Of a stretch of 39,857 bases of DNA, positions 26,852-34,926 are shown in pieces. The DNA is from Candidatus Gottesmanbacteria bacterium RIFCSPLOWO2_01_FULL_39_12b. Lineage in GTDB: Bacteria; Patescibacteriota; Microgenomatia; 2-02-FULL-39-11. The stretch is from positions 212,307-252,163 of the forward strand of contig MFJR01000007.1 in the NCBI GenBank assembly GCA_001780955.1, read 5' to 3'. The translations under genes were made by a program, and so were the position numbers. A model generated the notes under the pieces. The model was not told where the DNA came from, ran no database searches, and was given only the letters and a program-made list of their open reading frames with translations. The stretch's first letter is position 1. Each line of letters starts with the position of its first letter.

Positions 26852-27718
26852 ATGTATTTTAGATCTAAACTAGACAATATAGTAAAAAAGAATAACAGCC
26901 TCCTTTGCGTAGGACTGGATAGTGATATCGATAAACTTCCAATATCTATCCGTAATGGTGAGCACCCCCAGTCAACTTTCAACAGAGCGATTATCGAAGC
27001 GACACACGATCTGGTATGTGCCTTTAAACCTAATACGGCCTTTTACGAATCAAGAGGAAAAGCAGGTATAGAAGCGCTAAAAACGACCTGCGATTTTTTA
27101 AAAGAAACCTACCCGGATATTATAATTATTCTTGATGCTAAACGGGCAGATATTGGGAATACCAACGAAGGATATGTGCAGTTTGCCTTTGACTATTTAG
27201 GAGCAGATGCCATAACACTTCATCCATATTTGGGAAAAGAAGCATTAAAACCATTTTTGGATAGGAAAGATAAAGGATTTTTCATTCTTTGCCGAACGTC
27301 TAATCCGGGAGCAGGGGAGTTTCAAGACTTGCTGCTAAGCAAGTCGCAGCCCTCCGACTCGGCCTTCGCAGCCGCTTCGGCGAAGGAGGGCACACCACTC
27401 TACCAAATAGTAGCAGAACACGTAGTTCAAGACTGGAATTACAACGGAAACTGCGGATTGGTTGTGGGAGCTACCTACCCTAACGAACTAGAGATTGTGC
27501 GACGTATTGCAAAAGATCTACCGCTATTGATTCCAGGAATTGGCGCTCAAGGCGGAGACACGGAAAAAACCGTAAAAGCCGGAGTTGACAATGATGGTCA
27601 AAATACCATCATAAATTCTTCCCGCGGCATAATTTTCGCTTCAGAAGGTGAAAATTTTGCAGAAAAATCAAGAGTTGAAGCGGAAAAATTAAGAGACGAT
27701 ATAAATAAATTCAGATAG
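26852..27718 (+). CDS. pyrF: Orotidine 5'-phosphate decarboxylase (type 2), with insertion
   Basis: Decarboxylates OMP to UMP. Catalytic D95-K97-D100 in ILDAKRADIGNT, CRTSNPGAGEFQDL, NCGLVVGATYPNEL and LIPGIGAQGGD define the longer type 2 family (about 270 residues); here 288. The excess is a foreign run of about 18 residues between FQDLL and GTPLYQIV (near residues 159-179) encoded by palindromic DNA at 27327-27391. It ends 8 nt into the opposing MDR gene, so the two converge with overlapping stops. Confidence 0.94.
   Translation: MYFRSKLDNIVKKNNSLLCVGLDSDIDKLPISIRNGEHPQSTFNRAIIEATHDLVCAFKPNTAFYESRGKAGIEALKTTCDFLKETYPDIIIILDAKRADIGNTNEGYVQFAFDYLGADAITLHPYLGKEALKPFLDRKDKGFFILCRTSNPGAGEFQDLLLSKSQPSDSAFAAASAKEGTPLYQIVAEHVVQDWNYNGNCGLVVGATYPNELEIVRRIAKDLPLLIPGIGAQGGDTEKTVKAGVDNDGQNTIINSSRGIIFASEGENFAEKSRVEAEKLRDDINKFR
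27327..27391 (+). repeat. Double palindrome inserted in frame in pyrF
   Basis: First hairpin: ACTTGCT-gcta-AGCAAGT (27327-27344). Second: outer arms GCCCTCC (27349-27355) and GGAGGGC (27385-27391), with further partial pairing inside. It is GC-rich against an AT-rich gene and encodes an Ala/Ser-rich stretch absent from the usual PyrF alignment at this point. Confidence 0.75.
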
Positions 27719-28733
27719 AGCATTTAATCAGAATTTTTCCGAAGGCTTTCTGTTGATCGAATTTATATAATGCTTCCTTTGTCTTCTCTAGAGGATATAT
27801 AGAATCAATAACCGGTTTAATGGTATCTTTCTGCAACAGTTTTATAACTTCTCTCAGATCATTAACTGTTCCTCCATATGACCCAAGAATGTTGGTTTGC
27901 CTGGAAAAAGCGCTTGCCAAATTTACCGATCCCGGATCGTCAAGGGTAGTTGAACAGAAAACCATCGTCCCGTTTTTAGCAAGCAACTCAATACCTTTTG
28001 ACCAGACGTTTCCGCCCATGATGTCTATGACATAATCAACTCCGTTGGATGAAATATTTTTTACCTCGTTTATTAAATTATTGGTTTTTACCACTTCATC
28101 GGTCCCTAATTCTTTTAATTTTTTGACTTTTGAGTTATGGTTTGTGGCACAAATAACTTTACATTTTCGCTCTTTCAAAAGTTGTGCCGCAGATGTTCCG
28201 ACTCCTCCTGTTGCGCCCGTAACTAAGACAGTCGCGTGATTTTTTATATTGGCGCGTTTAATCATGTGATAGGCGGTTATTGTAGATAAAACGGATGCAG
28301 AAACTAATTTGGAAGATAAATAGGAGGGTATTTTTACGAGATTTTTGACCGGTACGGAAACAAATTCTGCAAACCCTCCCCATCTTGTCCGTCCGAAGGT
28401 GCCTCCGTTATCACAGATATTTTCGTTTCCCCTCCTACACTGCTCACATTTTCCGCAGAAAGTCCAAGGATAAACCGCTACCCGATCGCCAATTTTAAAG
28501 TTTCGATCTTTTGAATTTATTTTAACAATTATTCCTATAAATTCAGACCCAAGAATATGGGGAAAAGTTTTCGGTCCCAGACGTTTGCCTTCGATTATCA
28601 GGAGGTCAAGATGATTGAGGCCGCAATACTCAACTTTTATCAACATCTCATTATTGTCTGGCTCGGGAATTGGAATATCCGTATAACGTAAATTGTTTAG
28701 ACTTCCTATTTTGTCCAAAACTACTGCTTTCAT
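27711..28733 (-). CDS. Zinc-binding MDR alcohol dehydrogenase / quinone-oxidoreductase-like protein
   Basis: 340-residue medium-chain dehydrogenase/reductase. N-terminal GroES-like domain with CGLNHLD (catalytic zinc Cys), HILGSEFIG (in place of the common GHE), and a full structural-zinc lobe, CGKCEQCRRGNENIC. The Rossmann dinucleotide loop is VTGATGGVGTSAAQLLKERK, with the longer GATGGVG pattern of quinone reductase-like members. Substrate cannot be assigned. It runs against the pyr genes, its 3' end overlaps pyrF by 8 nt, and its start is divergent from pyrE, with the pyrE -35 box only 3 nt away. Confidence 0.88.
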   Translation of the reverse strand: MKAVVLDKIGSLNNLRYTDIPIPEPDNNEMLIKVEYCGLNHLDLLIIEGKRLGPKTFPHILGSEFIGIIVKINSKDRNFKIGDRVAVYPWTFCGKCEQCRRGNENICDNGGTFGRTRWGGFAEFVSVPVKNLVKIPSYLSSKLVSASVLSTITAYHMIKRANIKNHATVLVTGATGGVGTSAAQLLKERKCKVICATNHNSKVKKLKELGTDEVVKTNNLINEVKNISSNGVDYVIDIMGGNVWSKGIELLAKNGTMVFCSTTLDDPGSVNLASAFSRQTNILGSYGGTVNDLREVIKLLQKDTIKPVIDSIYPLEKTKEALYKFDQQKAFGKILIKCSI

Positions 28734-28735
28734 AA

Positions 28736-28763
28736 TTGAATTTATCTATTAGTTGTATATAAT
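28736..28763 (+). promoter_or_regulatory. pyrE promoter, likely leaderless
   Basis: TTGAAT (28736-28741), 16-nt spacer, perfect TATAAT (28758-28763). Transcription would start near 28770-28771, which is the first base of the pyrE ATG at 28771, and no ribosome site exists, so a leaderless transcript is inferred. Confidence 0.65.
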
Positions 28764-28770
28764 ATCATAT

Positions 28771-29403
28771 ATGACAAGTGATGATGTTTTGGCAATATTT
28801 AAAAAAACCGGCGGCTATATTACCGGTAGTCACATCGTTTATACTTCCGGGAAACACGGCGAGGCATATCTGAATAAAGATGCCATTTACCCGCACGTAG
28901 CGGAAATTTCGGCAATCTGTGAAGAAATAGCCAAACGATTTCAGGATAAAAATATTGATGTGGTGGCAGCTCCGGCTTTGGGAGGAATTATTTTGTCCCA
29001 ATGGACGGCTTACCACCTGTCAAATATTACTAAAAGGGAAATCCTGGGAGTTTATACCGAGAAAACTCCTGACAAGAATCAAATATTTACCCGCGGATAT
29101 GATGCTTTGGTGAAGGGTAAGAGAGTTTTGATAGTTGAGGATATTACAACAACCGGCGGATCGGTAATCAAAGTAATAAATAGCGTTAAAAATGCCGGTG
29201 GTGAAATTATAGCCGTGTGCGTTTTGGTAAATCGCGACCCGGTAAATATTAATTCTCAATCAATCGGAGCCCCATTTTATCCTCTGGCAGAGGTAAAAAT
29301 GCAAGCTTGGATCGAGTCGGATTGTCCGTTATGTCAAAAAGGAGTACCAATAAATACCACAGTGGGTAAGGGAAGAGAATATTTTAAAAAAACTGCCTCT
29401 TGA
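28771..29403 (+). CDS. pyrE: Orotate phosphoribosyltransferase
   Basis: Adds PRPP-derived ribose phosphate to orotate, giving OMP. From ATG 28771, 210 residues; an upstream in-frame TTG (28753) lies inside the promoter and is rejected. The PRPP-binding loop is VLIVEDITTTGGS and the flexible catalytic loop is YTEKTPDKNQIFTRGYD. The C-terminal CPLCQKGVPINTTVGKGREYF resembles Thermus/archaeal-type PyrE. Order in the pathway is PyrE then PyrF, but here pyrE is separated from pyrF by the MDR gene and has its own promoter. Confidence 0.93.
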   Translation: MTSDDVLAIFKKTGGYITGSHIVYTSGKHGEAYLNKDAIYPHVAEISAICEEIAKRFQDKNIDVVAAPALGGIILSQWTAYHLSNITKREILGVYTEKTPDKNQIFTRGYDALVKGKRVLIVEDITTTGGSVIKVINSVKNAGGEIIAVCVLVNRDPVNINSQSIGAPFYPLAEVKMQAWIESDCPLCQKGVPINTTVGKGREYFKKTAS

Positions 29404-29429
29404 AAATATAGGGTACAATTTGTTATCCT
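29400..29429 (+). promoter_or_regulatory. Possible pyrG promoter
   Basis: TTGAAA (29400-29405), 18-nt spacer, TATCCT (29424-29429), with the pyrG ATG 6 nt further on; also an extended-looking GGGTACAAT at 29411-29419. No ribosome site is seen in the 31-nt gap. A second leaderless start is possible but weakly supported. Confidence 0.3.
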
Positions 29430-29434
29430 AAAAC

Positions 29435-31096
29435 ATGCCACTCAAATATATATTCGTTTCAGGCGGGGTAATTTCAGGCCTTGGAAAGGGCATTTCTTCG
29501 GGTTCAATTGCATTTCTCCTTCAGTCAGCCGGATTTCGAGTAACTCTGGTAAAATGTGAAAATTATCTCAATATTGATGCCGGTACAATTAATCCCATAG
29601 AGCACGGAGATCCTTTCCTGTGTGAAGACGGAACAGAAGCTGATATGGATATCGGCACCTACGAAAAGTTTTTGGACAAGAATATGCACAGGCATAATTT
29701 TGTGACCATGGGTCAGGTTTATAAGACCGTAATAGACCGAGAGAGAAGGTTTGAGTACAACGGAGAAGATGTTGAAGCCATTCCTCATATAACCAATGAA
29801 ATTACCGACAGGATTAACAAGGCGGCAGAAACAGATCGCGCTCAGATTGTGATTGTTGAGTTGGGTGGAACGGTAGGAGAATATCAAAATCTTTTCTATT
29901 ATGAAGCGGCAAGAATTTTAACTTTAAAACGCCCCAAAGATGTTATCCATGTACACGTCAGTTATTTGCCTACTCCTTCACACTTAGGTGAACCTAAAAC
30001 TAAACCTACACAGCAGTCTGTAAGAGCCTTGAATTCGGCAGGTATTCAGCCTGATTTTATTGTAGCAAGAAGCGAAAAGCCTCTGGACAAAAGGCGGCGC
30101 GACCGTTTTTCTCTTTTCTGCAATATGCGGCCGGAGGATATTATCTCAAGTCCTGACGCCGAGACAGTTTATGAAGTACCGTTACAGTTTCATGCGCAGG
30201 GATTGTTGCAGAAAATCTGCCAGAAACTTTCCCTAAGTTATAAAGATCCTGATCTTGGGAAATGGGAACTACTTATCGGAAAAATAAAAGCCAAAAAGGA
30301 CAGGAAGATTACTATCGCAATAGTAGGTAAGTATTTTGCCACCGGCGAATATCAGCTCCGCGATTCTTATGCGGCTTTGATGGATGCAATCGACCACGCC
30401 TCGTGGGCGTTAGGTGTGAAAGTAAATACTAACTGGATTGATGCTGAGAAAGTAGAAAAAGAGGGAATTGAAAAATATGTGGATCAAAATATAAACGGAC
30501 TTATTGTTCCAATTGGTTGGGGAGAAAGAGGTGCTGAAGGAATGATTAAGGCTGCCGGTTGGGCCCGTAACAATAAAGTACCATACTTAGGGCTTTGCTA
30601 TGGAATGCAGCTTGCCGTGATTTCTTTTGCGCGAGATATTTTAGGCTGGCGCGATGCAAATACTACTGAGAATGATAAAAAGACTACTCATCCGGTGATT
30701 CATCTGATGCCGGCGCAAAAACAGTTTATGGAGAGGCGATCTTACGGCGGAACGATGCGTCTGGGGGCTTGGAAGGCAATTGTAAAAAAAGATACGATTG
30801 CCTGGGGATCTTATGAAAAATACAATCAATTTATCGATAAATCAAAAGGGCTAACTTCCGAACGTCACCGACACAGGTACGAATTCAATGATGCCTATGC
30901 TAAAAATTTTGATAATAAAGGCCTTATTATTGCAGCGCGTAGCGTAGTTGAAAACCTGGTTGAAATAGTAGAACTGCCTAAATCAGTCCATCCGTTTTAT
31001 TTAGGAACCCAGGGTCATCCCGAATATAAGAGCCGTCCGCTATCCCCGCATCCCATTTTTCTGGAGTTTCTTGAAGCTTGTATTAATAAGAAATAA
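29435..31096 (+). CDS. pyrG: CTP synthase
   Basis: Aminates UTP to CTP with glutamine nitrogen. 553 residues: an N-terminal synthetase domain (FVSGGVISGLGKGISSGSIA at residue 7) and a C-terminal class I glutaminase with C388 in LGLCYGMQLA and a His-x-Glu near the end (QGHPEY). Several usually fixed motifs deviate: KCENYLNIDAGTINP for K-x-DPYxNVDPGTMSP, and GGTVGEYQN (144-152) for GGTVGDIES, which touches the pyrimidine nucleotide in studied enzymes. KTKPTQQSVR is intact. Probably still CTP synthase, but product feedback could differ. Confidence 0.95.
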   Translation: MPLKYIFVSGGVISGLGKGISSGSIAFLLQSAGFRVTLVKCENYLNIDAGTINPIEHGDPFLCEDGTEADMDIGTYEKFLDKNMHRHNFVTMGQVYKTVIDRERRFEYNGEDVEAIPHITNEITDRINKAAETDRAQIVIVELGGTVGEYQNLFYYEAARILTLKRPKDVIHVHVSYLPTPSHLGEPKTKPTQQSVRALNSAGIQPDFIVARSEKPLDKRRRDRFSLFCNMRPEDIISSPDAETVYEVPLQFHAQGLLQKICQKLSLSYKDPDLGKWELLIGKIKAKKDRKITIAIVGKYFATGEYQLRDSYAALMDAIDHASWALGVKVNTNWIDAEKVEKEGIEKYVDQNINGLIVPIGWGERGAEGMIKAAGWARNNKVPYLGLCYGMQLAVISFARDILGWRDANTTENDKKTTHPVIHLMPAQKQFMERRSYGGTMRLGAWKAIVKKDTIAWGSYEKYNQFIDKSKGLTSERHRHRYEFNDAYAKNFDNKGLIIAARSVVENLVEIVELPKSVHPFYLGTQGHPEYKSRPLSPHPIFLEFLEACINKK

Positions 31097-31106
31097 CAAA
31101 TAGTTA

Positions 31107-34100
31107 ATGATTAGCAGAATCGAAATAAGAAGTAGAGTATTTGATGCCAGGGCAGAGGTAAGGAAAAGAAAATTTCTGGATTCGGGATTTGCTGGGAAAT
31201 TAAAAGATATTTATATTGTTGACGTTTATACTCTTGAGAAAAAATTATCTCCAATTCAATTAAATAAAATTGCCTCAATGTTTTGTAATCCTGTTACGCA
31301 GGAAGTTTCTATCTTAGATCCTAAGTCCAAACGCAAATCCAAGGATAATAAATTCTCTTGGGCGATTGAAATCGGATATCTTCCTGGTGTGACGGATAAT
31401 ATTGCCGCAACAGCAAAAGAAAGCATAGTAGATTTGTTGAAAGTGAAATTTTTACCTAAAGAAGGTGTTTATACCTCCCAGATTACCTTTATAGACGGCG
31501 ATCTAATAAGTAGTGATGCCGAGCAAATTGCCGAAAGCCTGTATAACCCGATAATCCAACGCTGCCATATTAAAAATTACCAGGAATATATTAGAGGCAA
31601 CGGTATGGATTTTGTGGTACCCAAGGTCAAATTAAGCCAAATACCGGAAATTGTGAAGGTAAATCTTGATGTTTCCGACGGGGAATTAATTAAGATTGGC
31701 AAAGAAGGGATAGCTAATAATGATGGTACAAGACGCGGACCATTGGCGTTAAGTCTGTCGTTTATGAAGGCGATCCAAACGCATTTTAAAAAACTGGGGC
31801 GGAAACCGACTGACATTGAACTGGAGTCAATTGCCCAAACCTGGTCTGAACACTGCAAACATACCATTTTTGCCGATCCGATTGATGAAATCAGGCAGGG
31901 TTTGTTTAAGAAATATATTAAAGGCGCCACAGATGAAATAAGGAAAAAAAAGTCGGCCAAAGGCCGATCCGCCTCGGGTGGAGATTTTTGCGTTTCGGTT
32001 TTTAAAGACAATTCAGGCGCAATTGAATTTGATGATGATTATCTTATCACCCATAAAGTCGAGACACACAACAGTCCCTCGGCGCTGGATCCATTCGGAG
32101 GCTCAATTACGGGAATAGTCGGGGTTAACCGCGATACGATCGGTTTTGGCCTGGGAGCAAAACCAGTTGCCAATTTTTATGGATTTTGTTTTGCCGATCA
32201 CAGAGTAGATATGCCTCTTTATAAAGGAGCCAATTATACCCAAAAAATGCTATCCAGTAGGCGGATTATGGATGGTGTTATAGAAGGCGTTAACGCCGGT
32301 GGTAACCAATCGGGCATTCCTACCCCTTCTGGATTTGTCTATTTTGACGAAAGGTATCGGGGAAAACCATTGGTATTTGTAGGGACGGTAGGTCTAATCC
32401 CTAAAAAAATTAAAGGTAAGTCTTCATATACAAAAAAAGCTAGAAACAGAGATTATATAGTTATGATCGGAGGGAGAGTCGGAAAGGACGGTATTCATGG
32501 TGCTACTTTTTCGTCAGAAGCAATGGATAGCGGAAGTCCATCTACCGCAGTCCAAATAGGAGACCCGATTACCCAAAAAAAATTATCAGACGCCATCGTA
32601 AAAGAAGCAAGGGAGATGGATTTATACCACAGTATTACCGATAACGGCGCCGGAGGACTTTCCTGTTCTGTTGCCGAAATGGCCAAGGAGTCAGGCGGTT
32701 GTATTGTTGATTTAGACAAAGTTCCTTTAAAGTATCCGGGGCTTGAACCCTGGGAAATTTGGGTGTCTGAATCCCAAGAACGGATGACTTTGGCAATACC
32801 AAAGAAAAATTGGAAGAAATTCGAAGATCTTATGAAACGCCGGGGCGTAGAAGCTAATGTAATTGGTAAGTTTACCGATTCTAAAAAGTGTCAGATTTAC
32901 TTTCGAGGACAGAAGATAATGGATTTAGGCATGGATTTCCTCCATTACGGTTTACCGCAAAGAAATCTTACATCTTCATATACAAAAGCTATAAATGACG
33001 AGCCAGGATTTACCGAAGAAAAAAATCTTAACCGACAATTTACAGAAATGCTTTCAAGATTGAATTTAGGAAGTTTTGCCTTCATTTCCCAGCAATATGA
33101 TCACATGGTGCAATCTAGCCTTATACTAGGCCCATTACAGGGAAGGGGCAGAGTTAATGCGGAAGTGACAGTCTTAAAGCCGGTATTAAATTCCAACCGT
33201 GGAATTGTTATGTCTTACGGCTTATATCCTTCCTATAGCGATATTAATACTTATCACATGGCTGCTTCATCCATTGATACCGCCATAAGAAATGCCGTAA
33301 GCGTGGGGGTTGATCCAAACGCAATTGCACTTTTGGACAACTTCTGCTGGTGCAGTTCTGATGATCCCGAAAGACTTGGTCAGTTAAAGCGTGCCGCTAA
33401 GGCCTGTTATGATCTCTCTACCGTTTTTGAAACACCTTTTATTTCCGGGAAAGACAGCATGTTCAATGATTTTAAGGGATACGATCGTAGTGGAAAATCC
33501 ATAAAAATTTCCATACCCCCTACCCTTCTTATTTCTTCACTCGGTGTAGTTGACGATATCACAAAGGTGGTTTCCCTGGACGTCAAATTCCCGGGCGATT
33601 TAGTATACATATTGGGCGATACTTACATGGAGCTGGGAGGAAGCGAATATTTCTCCTTAATTTCTGAAAAACAAAGGAATAATTCTATCGGAAATAATGT
33701 TCCAAAAGTAAACCCCAGGAAAAACAAAAAACTTTACACTGATTTTTATAAGAGTATAAAAAAACAATTAATCTCATCAAGTATAAGTATTAATCGGGGA
33801 GGTTTAGGAATTGCTTTAGCAAAAATGGCAATTGGCGGAGAATTAGGACTCGATATAAGGTTAAATAATTTGCCGGGTTTGGTAAGACGGAATGATTTTG
33901 CTCTGTTTTCAGAAAGTCAGGGAAGAATAGTCGTAACCGTACTTCCTAAAAATAAAAATATTTTTGAAAAGTTGATGCGCGGAAACAGTTTTGCCTTGAT
34001 TGGAAAAGTAATTAAAGAGCCAAAAATGATTATCCGGGGATTAAAAGGTGGCGAAATTATTAATACCGGTCTTAAAAAAATTCAAGATGCCTATACTTCA

Positions 34101-34118
34101 ACTTTTAAAGGATATTAA
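31107..34118 (+). CDS. purL: FGAM synthase, PurS-PurL type large subunit, with small insertion
   Basis: Converts FGAR to FGAM in step 4 of purine synthesis, using ammonia from PurQ. 1003 residues: an N-terminal region of about 180 residues resembling PurS domains (ISRIEIRSRV; LKVKFLPKEGVYTSQITFIDGDL), then the PurL ATP-binding core (TWSEHCKHTIFADPI, KVETHNSPSALDPFGGSITGIVGVNRD, ITDNGAGGLSCSVAEMA) and its second half (VALLDNFCWCS-like). There is no C-terminal glutaminase; that is PurQ, 3 nt downstream. Residues 283-292 (SAKGRSASGG) come from two codon-aligned 15-nt hairpins just before the conserved FCVSVF. Confidence 0.94.
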   Translation: MISRIEIRSRVFDARAEVRKRKFLDSGFAGKLKDIYIVDVYTLEKKLSPIQLNKIASMFCNPVTQEVSILDPKSKRKSKDNKFSWAIEIGYLPGVTDNIAATAKESIVDLLKVKFLPKEGVYTSQITFIDGDLISSDAEQIAESLYNPIIQRCHIKNYQEYIRGNGMDFVVPKVKLSQIPEIVKVNLDVSDGELIKIGKEGIANNDGTRRGPLALSLSFMKAIQTHFKKLGRKPTDIELESIAQTWSEHCKHTIFADPIDEIRQGLFKKYIKGATDEIRKKKSAKGRSASGGDFCVSVFKDNSGAIEFDDDYLITHKVETHNSPSALDPFGGSITGIVGVNRDTIGFGLGAKPVANFYGFCFADHRVDMPLYKGANYTQKMLSSRRIMDGVIEGVNAGGNQSGIPTPSGFVYFDERYRGKPLVFVGTVGLIPKKIKGKSSYTKKARNRDYIVMIGGRVGKDGIHGATFSSEAMDSGSPSTAVQIGDPITQKKLSDAIVKEAREMDLYHSITDNGAGGLSCSVAEMAKESGGCIVDLDKVPLKYPGLEPWEIWVSESQERMTLAIPKKNWKKFEDLMKRRGVEANVIGKFTDSKKCQIYFRGQKIMDLGMDFLHYGLPQRNLTSSYTKAINDEPGFTEEKNLNRQFTEMLSRLNLGSFAFISQQYDHMVQSSLILGPLQGRGRVNAEVTVLKPVLNSNRGIVMSYGLYPSYSDINTYHMAASSIDTAIRNAVSVGVDPNAIALLDNFCWCSSDDPERLGQLKRAAKACYDLSTVFETPFISGKDSMFNDFKGYDRSGKSIKISIPPTLLISSLGVVDDITKVVSLDVKFPGDLVYILGDTYMELGGSEYFSLISEKQRNNSIGNNVPKVNPRKNKKLYTDFYKSIKKQLISSSISINRGGLGIALAKMAIGGELGLDIRLNNLPGLVRRNDFALFSESQGRIVVTVLPKNKNIFEKLMRGNSFALIGKVIKEPKMIIRGLKGGEIINTGLKKIQDAYTSTFKGY
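31953..31982 (+). repeat. Two codon-aligned 15-nt hairpins inside purL
   Basis: TCGGCC-aaa-GGCCGA (31953-31967), perfect, then TCCGCC-tcg-GGTGGA (31968-31982), one G-T pair. Each is five codons, together encoding SAKGRSASGG, a low-complexity run in a loop position. Confidence 0.6.
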
Positions 34119-34121
34119 ACT

Positions 34122-34922
34122 ATGAAACCTAAAGCTCTGGTATTTTCAGGATACGGATTAAACTGCGAGGAAGAAACAAAGTACGGATTTGAATTGGCAG
34201 GCGGAACTGCCGATATCATCCATATTAATGATTTGATTGGCGGAAGAGTTAAACTTTCTGATTATCAGATATTAGCCGTTCCCGGCGGTTTTTCTTATGG
34301 GGACGATACCGGATCAGGCAATGCCTATGCCAACAAGTTGAGAAACCACCTATGGCAGGATTTTTTAAGATTTATAAAGCAGGATAAGCTGATAATCGGG
34401 ATTTGTAACGGATTCCAGATACTGGTAAATTTAGGGCTCCTTCCGGCACTCAATAAAGATTATGGCAGGAGAACTGTGGCTTTGATGCCTAATGATTCGG
34501 CCCGTTATACAGTAAGATTTGTCGATTTAAAAGTGGAAAACAACAAGTCTCCCTGGGTCAAGGGGATAGATACCCTTTCAATACCGATTGCCCATGGAGA
34601 AGGAAAATTTTATGCAGATAAAGAAATACTGAGAGAGTTGAACAAGAAAAAGTTGGTTGCCTTCCGTTATTTTAACGGTCAGGCATGCAAATACCAAAAT
34701 TTTGAGGCGAATCCCAATGGATCGCTTGAGGATATTGCAGGTGTAACTGATGAAACAGGGAGAATTTTAGGCCTGATGCCCCACCCTGAACGCGCGCTTT
34801 TTTTTACCCAGATGCCTAACTGGCCTCTTTTGGCAAATCAATACAGACGTCTTGGGAAGAAGATTCCGCAAGAAGCTCCGGGGCTCAAAATTTTCAGAAA
34901 CGCCGTCAATTATTTCCAGTAG
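34122..34922 (+). CDS. purQ: FGAM synthase glutaminase subunit PurQ
   Basis: Class I glutaminase that supplies ammonia to PurL. 266 residues, somewhat longer than the 225-residue Bacillus type and like the version that pairs with long PurL. The nucleophile Cys is in IIGICNGFQILVNLG, the His-Glu pair in GLMPHPERAL, and GYGLNCEEETKYGFELAG is the standard N-terminus. It follows purL by 3 nt and converges with the unknown gene, leaving only 4 nt between them. Confidence 0.95.
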   Translation: MKPKALVFSGYGLNCEEETKYGFELAGGTADIIHINDLIGGRVKLSDYQILAVPGGFSYGDDTGSGNAYANKLRNHLWQDFLRFIKQDKLIIGICNGFQILVNLGLLPALNKDYGRRTVALMPNDSARYTVRFVDLKVENNKSPWVKGIDTLSIPIAHGEGKFYADKEILRELNKKKLVAFRYFNGQACKYQNFEANPNGSLEDIAGVTDETGRILGLMPHPERALFFTQMPNWPLLANQYRRLGKKIPQEAPGLKIFRNAVNYFQ

Positions 34923-34926
34923 GTAA

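Noticed and set aside
31577..32011. 144-codon open frame antisense to purL
   Set aside because: Covers the conserved PurL core on the other strand and has no recognisable protein features.
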